Part shown: in pieces, positions 37,871 through 49,200 of the stretch
How the letters are laid out: each line of letters opens with the position of its first letter
Numbering within the stretch: position 1 is the stretch's first letter
Notes under the pieces: model-generated
Database searches by the model: none
What the model was told of the DNA's origin: nothing
What the model saw: only the letters and a program-made list of their open reading frames with translations
Program-made: the position numbers and the translations under genes
From: Megachile rotundata
Taxonomy: Eukaryota; Arthropoda; Insecta; Hymenoptera; Megachilidae
Length of the DNA stretch: 64,000 bases
Direction of reading: 5' to 3'
Assembly: GCF_050947335.1 (NCBI RefSeq)
Contig: NC_134985.1
Location: forward strand, 16,979,190-17,043,189

Positions 37871-39790
37871 ATATCCTGCAGCTCAAAACGATCGAACCCA
37901 ACGTTATCCAACATGGCGTATTTCATTGAACTTGTCGCAGCTCCGATTTCTCATAAAACCTGATAATTTCTTGCAAGACATCAAAAAATTTATTATTTTG
38001 CAGCTGTATATCAGTTCGGCAGAACACCAAAGGTTAGAATACCTTGAAAGGTGCACGCTAGAATTAGCGTATTATTCTCGTTGGTTCCCCGGCGACTAAT
38101 GGCTGACGGATCGTTAAGTGGTGGCTGAGCGAAACGAGATCCTCGAGTTCGGTCGAGAAAACTCGCGTCGGGAAAACGTATGCTTTCCAGCCAGAAGGGA
38201 TTTACGACACCCCTGGAAGGAAGTGGTCGCGTTTGGCTCTTTGAGCGGCCGTTCCCATCGTGAGACCGCATAAATTTGCGCGCGAATTCGCGGAAACACG
38301 AGATTCGCGGCTCGCCAGCACGCGCCTGCGTGCCTTCTCTTCACAGAGTGCCCGGGCACAAATTAAAAACTCGACCATGCCGTTCTCGCGTAATTGCCGG
38401 GGCGCGCCTCGACTTATTTTCGTAGACCCTCTCGTGCGGCGACGACGACGCGAAACAGCCACAGAGAAGGAGAGAAAATCGCGACGCGGGTGGGTCTTGG
38501 CGACATCGTTTTAATAGGAAACGAGCAAGGTGGAAACACGTGTGCACGCGGAATCTCTTTTCTTCTCGCTTCCCAAAGTGTCGCCTAATTTGAGCGTTCT
38601 TTTGTTGCATGACTTTTTCAATTTTTGAAAGAAACCTTTTTACCGCGAATTGCGTTAAATAATGACCTCCTTATCTCAGATTACAAAATTGTTCGACACA
38701 AATTGTGCAACAAAGTTGCCTTAAAATTTAATTTTCTTTGAGGTGAATATTTAATGTGTGCACTAATTTATGATTTATCATTAAGTTGTTCGATTATAAT
38801 TTTTAATTTCGAAGTGTGCATTAGAGATAGGTTTAGAGTTGAATCAATAGATCGTAACTCTGGAATTAAATCGTATCAAATTTTCCGCCACGATTCTTGG
38901 AGTTAGCCAGCGTTTTCAATACGCAAAGAGTAAAAGTTGCCCGCCAGTCGGTTAATATACCGAGTGGAAGTTATTACGGCAACAGAGGGTTAATATGTCA
39001 CCGTTCAATGGCACGCTGAAAGTAGAATTTTCGAGCAAAGTTTCAAGCAGAAACTGTGCAACTTATTCCAACCCTACTTTTCCCATTCAGAGTTAAATTT
39101 ACCTTGTTCGTGTTCCGTGTGCCTTTCTCTATTCGCCGCGGTTAATGAGACACATCGAGAAAAGTAAAAGTTCCGTGAACTTTAAGGGGGTAGTTTCACC
39201 CCCGATAAAACGAGCGAGCAAACGTCGGGTATTATCAAAACGGAAATTATATCCTTCGCTGAAATCTGTGACGTTTAGCGTTTGCGGTCGAGAATTGTTG
39301 AAAAAAGTCGCAGTTTAAAAAAAACCACGTCCGTGACTCGAGATTTATCGACGCCAACGAGGGCGTTATATTTTTCACCGGTGAAACTACTCGCGCTCGA
39401 GGGTAGTGGAAAACTAGTTTGGATACAAATTTTTCACCCGGGCTCGAGAGTTTCTCGACGAGCCCTGTTTAACGATCCAGAAACGCGGTTCGGGCGCGAG
39501 GGATGCAACTGTACGCTCGTTTATATGCCTGTACGCCAGTTTTGCTACTTTCTCTCCGCTCCGTTCGCCGCCATTACGGAACCGTGTCTTTTCAAGAAAA
39601 TCCCAGAAATTCTGTAAAACGAGCTGCGAACCAGGATTCGTTTTAATTACGTTCAAATTAGTGGAATCGTCTCTTCAAACGTATTTATAAACGCTGCGAT
39701 CGATGCTGTCCACGTCTTTAATTTCAACGGGTCTCAGTCTCTGTGCAAAATAAGGCAATAAATAATTATTTACGTACAAATTTACTGTGG
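37871..39790. other. CpG-rich single-copy block, no recognised gene
   Basis: Dense CpG at about 38010-38590 and 38880-39660, with overlapping frames of 80-111 codons in several frames. No recognisable domain was found. A non-coding first exon of Ddr could sit in such a block but no start site is distinguishable. 38600-38880 is AT-rich. Confidence 0.4.
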
Positions 39791-40385
39791 AGGCTATAGT
39801 AAAAAAAGAATTGAAGAACGAAGATGAATTAAAAAAATAAAAGACAGAGATGAATTACAAAATTGGAAGACAAGAGTACATTAAAAAAATAGAAGACTAA
39901 GATCGATTACAAAATTAGAGACCTGAAGTAAATTTAAGAAATAGAAGACGAAGATAAATTACAAAATTAAAGGACGCAGATAAATTAGAAAATTAAAGGA
40001 CAAAGATAAATTACACAATTGGAGGACAAAAGTAAATTAAAAAAATAAAAGACAAGGATAAATTACAAAATTAAAGAACAAAAATAAATTACAAAATTGA
40101 AGATCAAAAATAAATTATAAAATTAAAGAACAAAAATAAATTACAAAATTAAAAGTCAATGATAAATTAAGACATTGAGAGACAAAAATAAATCAGAAAA
40201 TTTAAAGACAAAAATAAATTACAAAATTGAAGACCAAAAATAAATGACAAAATTAAGGAACAAAAATAAATGACAAAATTAAAGAACAGCAATAAATTAC
40301 AGAACAGAATAACAAAGATAAATGACAAAATTAAAGAACGAAGGTAAATTAAGAAATCAGAAGACAAAGATAAATGAAATTACAC
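39791..40385. repeat. 26-bp AT-rich minisatellite (AAATTACAAAATTAAAGAACAAAAAT)
   Basis: About 22 units. TAAATT anchors at 40085, 40111 and 40137 show an exact 26-bp period in the best part; outer units vary (GACAAAGATAAATTA, GACGAAGATAAATTA). Strong strand bias: nearly all A-rich on the + strand. Confidence 0.93.
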
Positions 40386-41225
40386 TCCCCACAATTATGC
40401 AAAGTGCACAAAAAACCTTGAACAAGTATAAAAAGCAGCGTAAAATTCACCCGTGCGTATAAAATATATCATCATCGAAGAAAATGAGCACCGACTCGTT
40501 TGCACCATAAATTACACCGCGGCCGAAGAACGTCGAATATGTTAAAAAGAAGAAGCGTTCCCGGGAACGTTGAGTTATTCAAAGGGAGGAAAAAGGCGCA
40601 TACCATGGAAATCGAGCGTCCAGTATGCGTACAAGGGCACTTTATGTAGAAGTTCGCGGTAAAAGTCACCGAAGGTTTCAGCGGATGAAAGATGGCTGTG
40701 TGCGTATCGTAGGAAGCTAGAACAAACGGACCACTAAATCCACGTGATTTCTTCGTTCCCAGGCTTGATTTACAGGAGACGTTACGTCGGCGCCAATGCT
40801 GGAAATAGCGAACACTGTGCGCCGTTGTAACTAGCAAACTATAAACTCACCCTCTTAGGTCCACGAATATATAGTTCGACCACCCTCGAAATTTATACCG
40901 GACCGAGCTCGCGAGGCTAAGAATTCCCAGGGCCGCGATATTTTCCCGCCAAATTGTGGCTTCTAAATTGAAAACTTTCCTTTCCGATTCGACTATTCCT
41001 TCGTAATGACTCTAACGCGATCCCTGGACGATCGTTCCTGAAGATCGATATGGTCGGCGATGCGTTAAATCGTGTTCTTAACCACCATTGAATTATGGTT
41101 ACATTCATTTTCTATCTTTATGGATTTTATTTTCATTTTTGTTCATTTAGTTATGATACCCTCGGAATTATGGAACAAGAATTTTTATGAATGTAAATAT
41201 GGTCCCTATGTGTAACACACTCATG
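40386..41225. other. Single-copy stretch, no gene seen
   Basis: CpG-containing DNA at 40480-41060 followed by AT-rich DNA. A 121-codon minus-strand frame (40472-40837) has no recognisable domain. Confidence 0.35.
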
Positions 41226-41560
41226 TCATCACATATCATATATCACATATGATACCTTACATATGCAGTATAAACATATGCATATAAACTTCCATAGACA
41301 GTAGTAATAATCCAGAAATAATATCAAGATTATAATTACCTTCAAAGCTAAAGACTATCGATATTATTTTCGAACCACATATCATATATCACATATGATA
41401 CCATACATATGTAGTATAAACATATGCATATAAACTTTCATAGACAGTAGAAATCAAGAAATAATTGTAAGATTATAATTACCTTCAAAGACTATCGATG
41501 TTCGAACCACATATCATATATCACATATGATACCACACGTACCATCAGACTTGACATATA
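41226..41560. repeat. Tandem repeat, three copies, about 146 and 132 bp apart
   Basis: The anchor ACATATCATATATCACATATGATACC begins at 41231, 41377 and 41509. Between anchors lie CATATGCATATAAACTT(C/T)CATAGACAGTAG and AAGATTATAATTACCTTCAAAG. The second copy has lost 14 bases relative to the first and the third stops after the anchor. The unit is rich in CATATG palindromes. Confidence 0.88.
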
Positions 41561-43070
41561 GCACATATATCTTCAAATCGACAGGTACATTTTCAATTCC
41601 ATACAAGTACACACTCGTTCACCATCTTCAACAATTCCAGACCAGGTCCTCCGGGAGTCCCGCAAGCGTGCTCGATTAATCACTCGTCACGTTGAATTCA
41701 GACAATCCACGAACGACTGTTAGCCACGTTTCCTTTGCACGATCCGTTGCACCGACTCCAGTAAGTAACTCGAGCCTGGATGCACCCTGTGACCTTAATT
41801 ACTGTGTCGACCAATCGATCCGTCCGCATTGTGATCGTGCTATCCCCGACACCGGTACCAACGTAACCGCTCCATGCTGAATGGTATCTTAATTGCCGGT
41901 CGGATAATCCGATTCAGCCACTTAATCGATTATGCGGCTCTATGAAGCTGTCGCAGCCGTGTTCACCGAATCACGGATGGAATTCCACCATTTACCGTTT
42001 AAGTAGAATGCCAGGACCCGTGATTCTGGGGACTCGATGACGATCTCTAGCCTCGTTAAAATATGGCTCCTTATCGATATCTGGAACGCTGGAATTTGTG
42101 TTGTGTGACGGTGCTTCGGTTATTCGCGATGGAGAGATGTGAGGATGGAGGTCGAGTACGAATGGAGCAGGGAATTTGAGGACTTAAGGACTTGGAGATT
42201 TGGGAAATTAGGACTTTCAAGGTGTGGTGAAGTTGGAAATTTGGATGTTCGAGAGCTTGAGAATCTGAGATTCTAGGAACCGATACCTGATTTCGATCTC
42301 CGCCTTCGTTAAAATCCAGCTCGAATCAAAAGCAGCGCAACATCGCTTCTGGAATTCGTGTCGCGTGAATCGTCCGTGCCGACATTATTCGCGATGGGGT
42401 CCCGATATACGTAGAAGAACGTCATCGGTCCACGTTCTTTTTTCCCCGGTTGAATAACGAGCTACGCAGAGGAAGCCCGGGTCCCTAAACTTGCGAGATA
42501 AGCATCGCGAAGTAGTCGGTAGTGGAAGAAACTGCCGTTAATTAGCCAAAAAGTGAAGGGCTACGCTGTCTCTTTTCTACGGCAGGATTTTTTTCCTTCC
42601 TCCAGTACGACGGCACCGACGTGAATAAAGTACAGTCCTCCTGTTCCCGCGTGGCACACCCTCCTAGCCCCATCCGGTGCACACTCGCCCCCTCGTTGAA
42701 CAACCAGCAAAAGGGCCCCACGGCGTTCTCCGTTCTCTTTTGCTCCGGTTATCGTTCCCTCTGTACCCGTTCTGGTTGTCCCTCTCTACCGTTCGAACTC
42801 CCGATCCTAATCTCGATAATGACGCGTAATGGCTGCTGGCGTGAATGTAGCTCTTTGTCCGTGGCTGCTGTACCGGTCGTATATCTGTCCGGTAGAACCG
42901 CGCCATTTCACCCCGGCGAAACGGGGAGGCCGTTTCCAGCCTGTTTTTCTACGCTTCGCCCACGGCTCTCTTTCTTCGAAACTTACGTTTAATCGTTTTC
43001 TTGCGAACTGATTTCATGATCCTTTGTTTCCGTTTTTCTATGAGTCCTCATTTACTCGTTGCTGTTGCAG
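41561..43070. other. Single-copy DNA directly upstream of the Ddr start-codon exon
   Basis: CpG-containing DNA with a short TTTGGGA-like patch at 42175-42270 and a CpG-rich block at 42400-43010. It ends in the pyrimidine-rich acceptor TTTACTCGTTGCTGTTGCAG used by the Ddr exon. It is therefore at least partly intronic in the Ddr transcript. A 123-codon frame at 42621-42992 overlaps an opposite-strand frame and shows no domain. Confidence 0.45.
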
Positions 43071-43203
43071 ATACGGTTATGAGAGTTCGATGACCACTGG
43101 ATAGCGAGACCATCCTTCGACGCCATCATGGACTACCTGCAGACGTGCCTCATCTTCTACCTATTGATCCTCTGCCTCTCCAGAGGACAATCTATAGACA
43201 TAT
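43071..43203 (+). CDS. Ddr: Ddr exon with start codon and signal peptide (5' leader end plus residues 1-25)
   Basis: A pyrimidine-rich acceptor ending in TTGCTGTTGCAG at 43070 precedes the exon, and a GTGAGT donor starts at 43204. The first 57 bases are leader; the start ATG is at 43128, with A at -3 and G at +4 (strong context). The coding part is 76 bases, 25 codons plus one base. It reads MDYLQTCLIFYLLILCLSRG followed by QSIDI. A hydrophobic core at residues 7-17 and a small-residue region near 18-21 make a typical secretory signal peptide, as expected for a receptor ectodomain. The extra T joins CA of the next exon to give Ser26, in frame. Two short upstream ORFs lie in the leader. An acceptor before the ATG means the transcription start is in an upstream untranslated exon not identified here. 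Assignment rests on the in-frame join to the discoidin exons; the signal peptide alone would not be diagnostic. Confidence 0.85.
43079..43104 (+). promoter_or_regulatory. Two overlapping micro upstream ORFs in the Ddr leader
   Basis: Within the 57-base leader part of the start-codon exon there are two ATGs before the main one. The first (43079-43093) encodes M-R-V-R-stop with G at -3; the second (43090-43104) encodes M-T-T-G-stop in a different frame with a weak context. Both end before the main ATG at 43128, leaving 23 bases. Upstream ORFs of this kind usually lower main-frame translation and allow reinitiation; that role here is inferred. Confidence 0.45.
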
Positions 43204-46200
43204 GTGAGTATACTTTCAAGGAGAACTTGACTTCGGTGTTATTAGTTCAAGGATTCGAGTGTGAATCTGAAAGATGTGATCAATAGGGAGGAGGACTTTC
43301 AAACATCGGTTTCTGAGGAACATTGATTTCTTCAGACGATTTGATAATTTGAGAGGAACTTTATAATTAAAGTAACGAGTTACTGTGAAATTACTGTAAA
43401 ATGATGAGTTACCTTGTACCTGATTCTGAGACCAAATTATACCTAATCCTTAAGAGCTAAGTCTGATCTAAGAGCTGATGGTTACCCAGCAAGAAAAGTA
43501 TAATATCTTCGCATGTATCATCTCATCAGTCCAGCGAAAAATGGATGCATTCTGGCGAAGCACGTGTTTACATCCGCGATCATAACTCTCCCGTTCCATC
43601 CCGATAAAAACACGGAACCTTAGCGAAATCGCTTTGGACGCCGTTACGCACCGTCTCGGTTTTCATCCCCGTTTGCTTTCCATCCCATTGACTTTTCGGC
43701 TACCGAAGTCACCCCTCGTTGAGTCAGGTAAACAGGCCGAGAAACTTGCAAAGTATCCGCCAAGAGTTCCAGCGTGGAGAGGCTTTTAGGTAGTCGTTCG
43801 TGAAATCGAGACTCGAGGCGTCTGCGAAACGTATTTCGCACCCTCGCGAGCGAGAGCCAACGCGAAAGACGGATGGGGTCGTCGGTGTTTCGGTCTGGTT
43901 ACACGTTTCGGAGCTCTCTATGTAGCCGCGATACATATAACAGTTTTAGAAAGAAATAAATCTACGCCTGAATGTTTAATGGAGTGGGCGGACCGCGTGG
44001 AAGCGTTTTTGTTCCGACTCCCGGGGGAGGGAAGGTGCGAGGCGTTCTTGCCGTAGCCAGAGATTGAAATTTATTGTAACGCTCTGGTTAACGATGGAAA
44101 TATGAAGGAAATGGCTGGATATCTAGATGGAAAATTCAGTCACCGCTTTAGGGACATTTTGTCGACAATTGGATGATTGAACTTTACTGTTTAACGTACT
44201 TATTCCAATGGCTAATCTCAAGTGCGATATTTTTTTAAGGACTCAATAAAATTATTAATATTGCGTTACACTTATGACACGTATGATCAAATGTGACAGG
44301 TTATACTTATATTTTCACTGCAAATTTTTAGGTTCAATTCTAATAATTTACAAAATCAAGGATCAGCAGACTTTGCCAGACTTTCAGACTTACTTTACAT
44401 TTTCTTAATGTTGTAGTAATAGTTAGCTTTGATGAACAGTACTGGCTAGGAAGTTGTAGTTTGAGGGGTTGGAAAAAATATAGAAGCATGCAAAAATTAA
44501 CAAAACGATCAACGTCAAAAGACAGTAACATGCAACATTTCTGAGCCAAAGTCATCAAAGTTCAATCAAAATCGACTTGTTGAAAGTACCTCAGTTCTCA
44601 TTGCACAGCTCTCCGGCAATCAAACACAATATCGTGACCCGTGAACCAAGTACACATACGCACGGCATTATGATTAGCTGTAACACAGAAGGGTTCGAAG
44701 GCAGAGAATTCCGTCACGCCATAGAAGCCTCAAATCTCGACCGCAGAACCCATCCCCGTGTCCATCGAGCCCCAAATCCGTGTACCTATAAACCCGAGGA
44801 TCGTCGGTTGCATACAGAACGTTCATGTTCGTGGCGCCACTAAAACGCGTGGCTCCATTTGGAGCCTTGTTCGATGTTTAATAAGCTAGTCGGTCGTAAG
44901 TCATCCTTCGGGCAACAATAAGTAACGATTCGACGAAAGTCGAAATATATGGAGTTGAGGCGACGAGGGACGAGATATCTGCCCTCCTGCGGTGAGTGAA
45001 CTTGTACGTCGAACCGCGTTGGTAAATTCGCGGTCGTGTTAAGCGGGCCAGCCGCTCGCGGAGAGGACGAGGGCAGCCTGCAAGGGTTGCGGGCCAGTTA
45101 AAGCGCGCATAAATTGCGATGTTAATGTTGCCTGCGATACATAAACATGTTGTACGTCGGTCGGATTGCGGTCTCCTCGCTCTAGGGTTGCACTCGCAAG
45201 CAAGCGCACGATGGGAATATCGCTTTGGTTTCGCGTATTTGATTCGACGATTTTGATACACGCCACGCGACATTGTGTGCATGGATGAGCTTGTGCACGC
45301 TTCGGGAACTGTAGGCTTCGGGATGAGCTTGTGTGTGCGAGCGATGAAAAGGAGCAAAGAGTGATGCGCGTGATCAAGGCTACCGTCGAGGACAGACGAG
45401 ATTATTTATGGACAGACACACCTCGATTGCAATGATCTTGAGCGTTTTGTCAAGGACGGGCTACTTTTTGTTATACTGATTCTTGTACTACGCGAGTTTC
45501 TGCAATCCTCAAGTTGTTGAGTTTCACTGTTTAATGAAATAGATAGATCACTGTTTTTGTATAATATGTGGAGTTATAACATATAACACATGTAACATAT
45601 GTAATAAGGGAGAAGTTTAGCAAATAATTTTTTTTTAAGGATTTTTTATGGTTTTGAATCTTGATTTGCTCTTGGAGAAGGAATTATTCATTCATGAATG
45701 TAATGTATACATGGTATATAACTCGATGGCCACTTCAAGTAAAAGAACTTAGTGAAACCATCTAGGAAGGAAGTTTAAAAAACGATGCGATTTCAACTCA
45801 TAAATAAGTGTGCCATTAGGCAACATCAGCTTCTTTTCTATCACTTTTTCTCAGCCTCAAGAGACGACAGTAGCTCGTTCCTCTAACATGAATCACGCGC
45901 CATATTCGTGGGAACGGGAAGAAAAAATGACTCGATTCTAGAGAGGTTCGATCTAACATGTGATCATTGGCGTAACTAGGTTGGAACTAGGGTGAACCTA
46001 GTAATCAAATTCGTAAGGTTCAGATTCTCAAGTTTCAAATTCTCAAATTTTTTGATTCTTGAACTCTCAAATTCTCAGGTCTTAAATTCTCAGGACCAAA
46101 ATTCCCAGCACTGAAATTCTCAAATCTCCTATTACCCAAATCCCCCAATTTTTAAATCTCCAAATACTGGAATGCTCTAATTCTCAAATTCCCAATTTCT

Positions 46201-49200
46201 CAAGTTCCCAAATTCCCAAATCTCCAGAATTCTCAAATTTCCAAATTCTCAAGTCTTAAATTCCTAAAGTCCAAAATTCTCAGCATTAAAATCCTCAAAA
46301 TCCAACTTAGCAATCCCCCATTTCCCAAATCCCAAAATTCCCAAATTCCCAAATTCTCAAATCCCAAATTCCAAGACTCCAAAATTCTCAAAATCCAACT
46401 TAGCAATCCCCCACTTCCCAAATCCCAATATTCCCAAATTTCCAAATCCTCAAGTCCCAAATTCCAAAATTCCAAAATTCTCAAAATCCAACTTAGCAAT
46501 CCCCCACTCCACAAATCCCAAAATTCCCAAATTTCCAAATCCTCAAGTCCCAAATTCCAAAATTCCAAAATTCTCAAAATCCAACTTAGCAATCCCCCAC
46601 TTCCCAAATCCCAATATTCCCAAATTTCCAAATCCTCAAGTTCCAAATTCCAAAATTCCAAAATTCTCAAAATCCAACTTAGCAATCCCCCACTCCCCAT
46701 ATCCCAAAATTCCCAAAACAGTGTCACATCCACATAATACCAAAATCTCCAACATCCTCCACCTCAAAAAAGCAAGTTACGCGACTGCGGCTCCACAAGC
46801 GATTTACCCGAATTAATTATCAAAATGAAATTTGTCCCTGATTAAATCGATTCCAATTGCTCGTTGCGATGCCTTGCGCAAACATTGACACGCGAACCGA
46901 ATCGACCGCCGTTAACAATAATATGCTGTTAACAGTGTGTACGTGCATATTGTCGTCGACAGTGGAAGCAGTCGGAGCGTGTCCAGGCCGGTAGAATCGT
47001 TACGCGAGAGCCCTCTTGCGTTATGGCATTGTCATCGGTCCGTTGCGCTCCCTCGAACCTCCGCAACCCTTACTCCCTTCCAATTATCCGCAAATCCATT
47101 AGGTCCTCGCATGCCACTGATGAAATTGTCGACGTATTAACATAACCGAGCGACAATTAAAGCGTTATAGCACGCCACGAGCCTTGGCCGCATACCTTGA
47201 CGATTTCTCGGCCTGGCTCGCAGGAATTTCGACCTGGGGGACCATCTTAGGAATCCACGGAATTTGGAGCAATTTTTAAATTGCAATGAGTCAACGCGGC
47301 ACGCGTGAACCTTGAAATGTTCGCGATTTATCGCTGAGAGTCTACATGCGACTATGTGTGTAAGACTGCTTTTCTTCAGGAGTTTCATATTATAGGAGTG
47401 AAGGCAAAGAGGCTTCCTAGGTTTCATAACCCAGAGACAACCTTGTTTTTCATGATTAAACTTGAGTTTGACGAACGTTTGTGTGAACGTGGCAGATCTG
47501 AACATTAGAGACATATGCTGATCCATGTGACTAATCCATATGTGTATGTATATAGGGCATATGTGAATTATTTTAAAGTATAAAAGTTATCAAGATATCT
47601 TTCTTGAACATATTGATTTTCATCCAGATCAGGGTTTGATAAAATATCATTTCTCTATTGATCATCAATTTTGAAGTCAGTATCAGTCAGCCATTGGTTT
47701 GATTAGCGTTAGGTTGGCGTCCTTAGCGTTAGACTTCAAATGTGACCTCTCTTGGATTCAACTCTTTGAAGAGACTCAAAGAGCCAATTTAAATACTACC
47801 AAAACAAAACAGTAACTTTGAAGTCAGTTTTACGAGTGTATTACCAAAGTCATCGACATCAAACGAAGAAGGTTAATACACCACGGCAGCGAAATCGATC
47901 TCGACCCCAGATTTCGGAGCCCGAAGACAGCTCGACACGTTCGTCACAACACGCGGCCATCGCGATCGTTGCAATTTGTCACGGCTTTGTACGATGCTGC
48001 GGCGTCATTAACACTCCCGTACAACTCTACTTTCGCGGAGTTTGTTTAAACGTCGAATCGTTGACACGACAAAGGGGCCGCATGGTGCACGTGTGCGTCG
48101 TATGTCTCTCGGATATAAAATCCCTCGTCGCGTAAACATTCCCAAGCGAGTGTCCCGACATCTGTTTCTTACCCCGTTCGCAGCCGATCTCGTTTGCGAG
48201 TTTGATCACGTGCCAGAAGCGAGCCAGTTTATGCGAACCTCTCACTGAAACTCATTTAACCCTTTCGTTAAAATTCTGAAAAGTTGCGACTGTATGGGAG
48301 GGTCGATAATTAAACTTGAACAGCTGCGGCTGAACATTTTTTGAATCACGGGGATGCTACCCCATGTGTTCTCAAACTCGACTTGTGGTCGATGTCATTT
48401 AAATATTTATTCTAAGTTGTGTGCTTCAGAAGGTTGTTACAGATCTTTCATTTTTATTTTTATTATTATTTGAAGAGTTTCAATATTTATTGAATGTATG
48501 TAATATTCAGTATTTATTGAACACATCACTTTATGTTTGCATTAGAGCAAAAGTTTAAATGGACATGTCAGTAATAGTGTCAGTATGAAAACATAGAATA
48601 TCATTTAATATTGTTGTTGATAATATAAATCATACATGAAATACATACATACATGCATACATAAATGCGTAGATACATGCATACATGCATGCATACACAC
48701 ATGTATACACATATGCATACACACATGCATACACACATGCATACATACATGCATACATACATGCATACACACATGCATACACATATGCATACATACATAC
48801 ATACATGCATATCTACTCAAAATTCATCATCAACATTATAAACTACACAACACAACAACAAAATACTTAAAAAAAGAGTCACTCACTAAAAATTAATATG
48901 TCGACAAGAATGAACAATTTGACATAAATTAAACTAGGATTAGCGATTCAATGGTGTGTCGTATAGCAATCGACTTAGGGGTAGCACGTTCCCACGTATC
49001 GATAGAGGAGGATGAATCGAGCGGATTCCAGGAGACGCCCCGTGTCTGACGCGCTGAAAGGACGTCAACTGTCAGACGTCGACGTCGACGTCAAGTGTAA
49101 TAATCCTCGACTTTCGGCCTCGAAGGGCGGCCGTCAATCCTCCGCGCGGTTCTGTATTTTCATAAGTCTAACCCGCGAGAGCAAACACCATATCCCAGAG

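Noticed and set aside
46233..46733. 166-codon minus-strand frame with LEDLEIWE repeats
   Set aside because: The 93-bp unit is divisible by three; a repeat artefact.
48255..48268. TTAACCCTTTCG, like a piggyBac-type end
   Set aside because: No matching inverted end with TTAA was found nearby.
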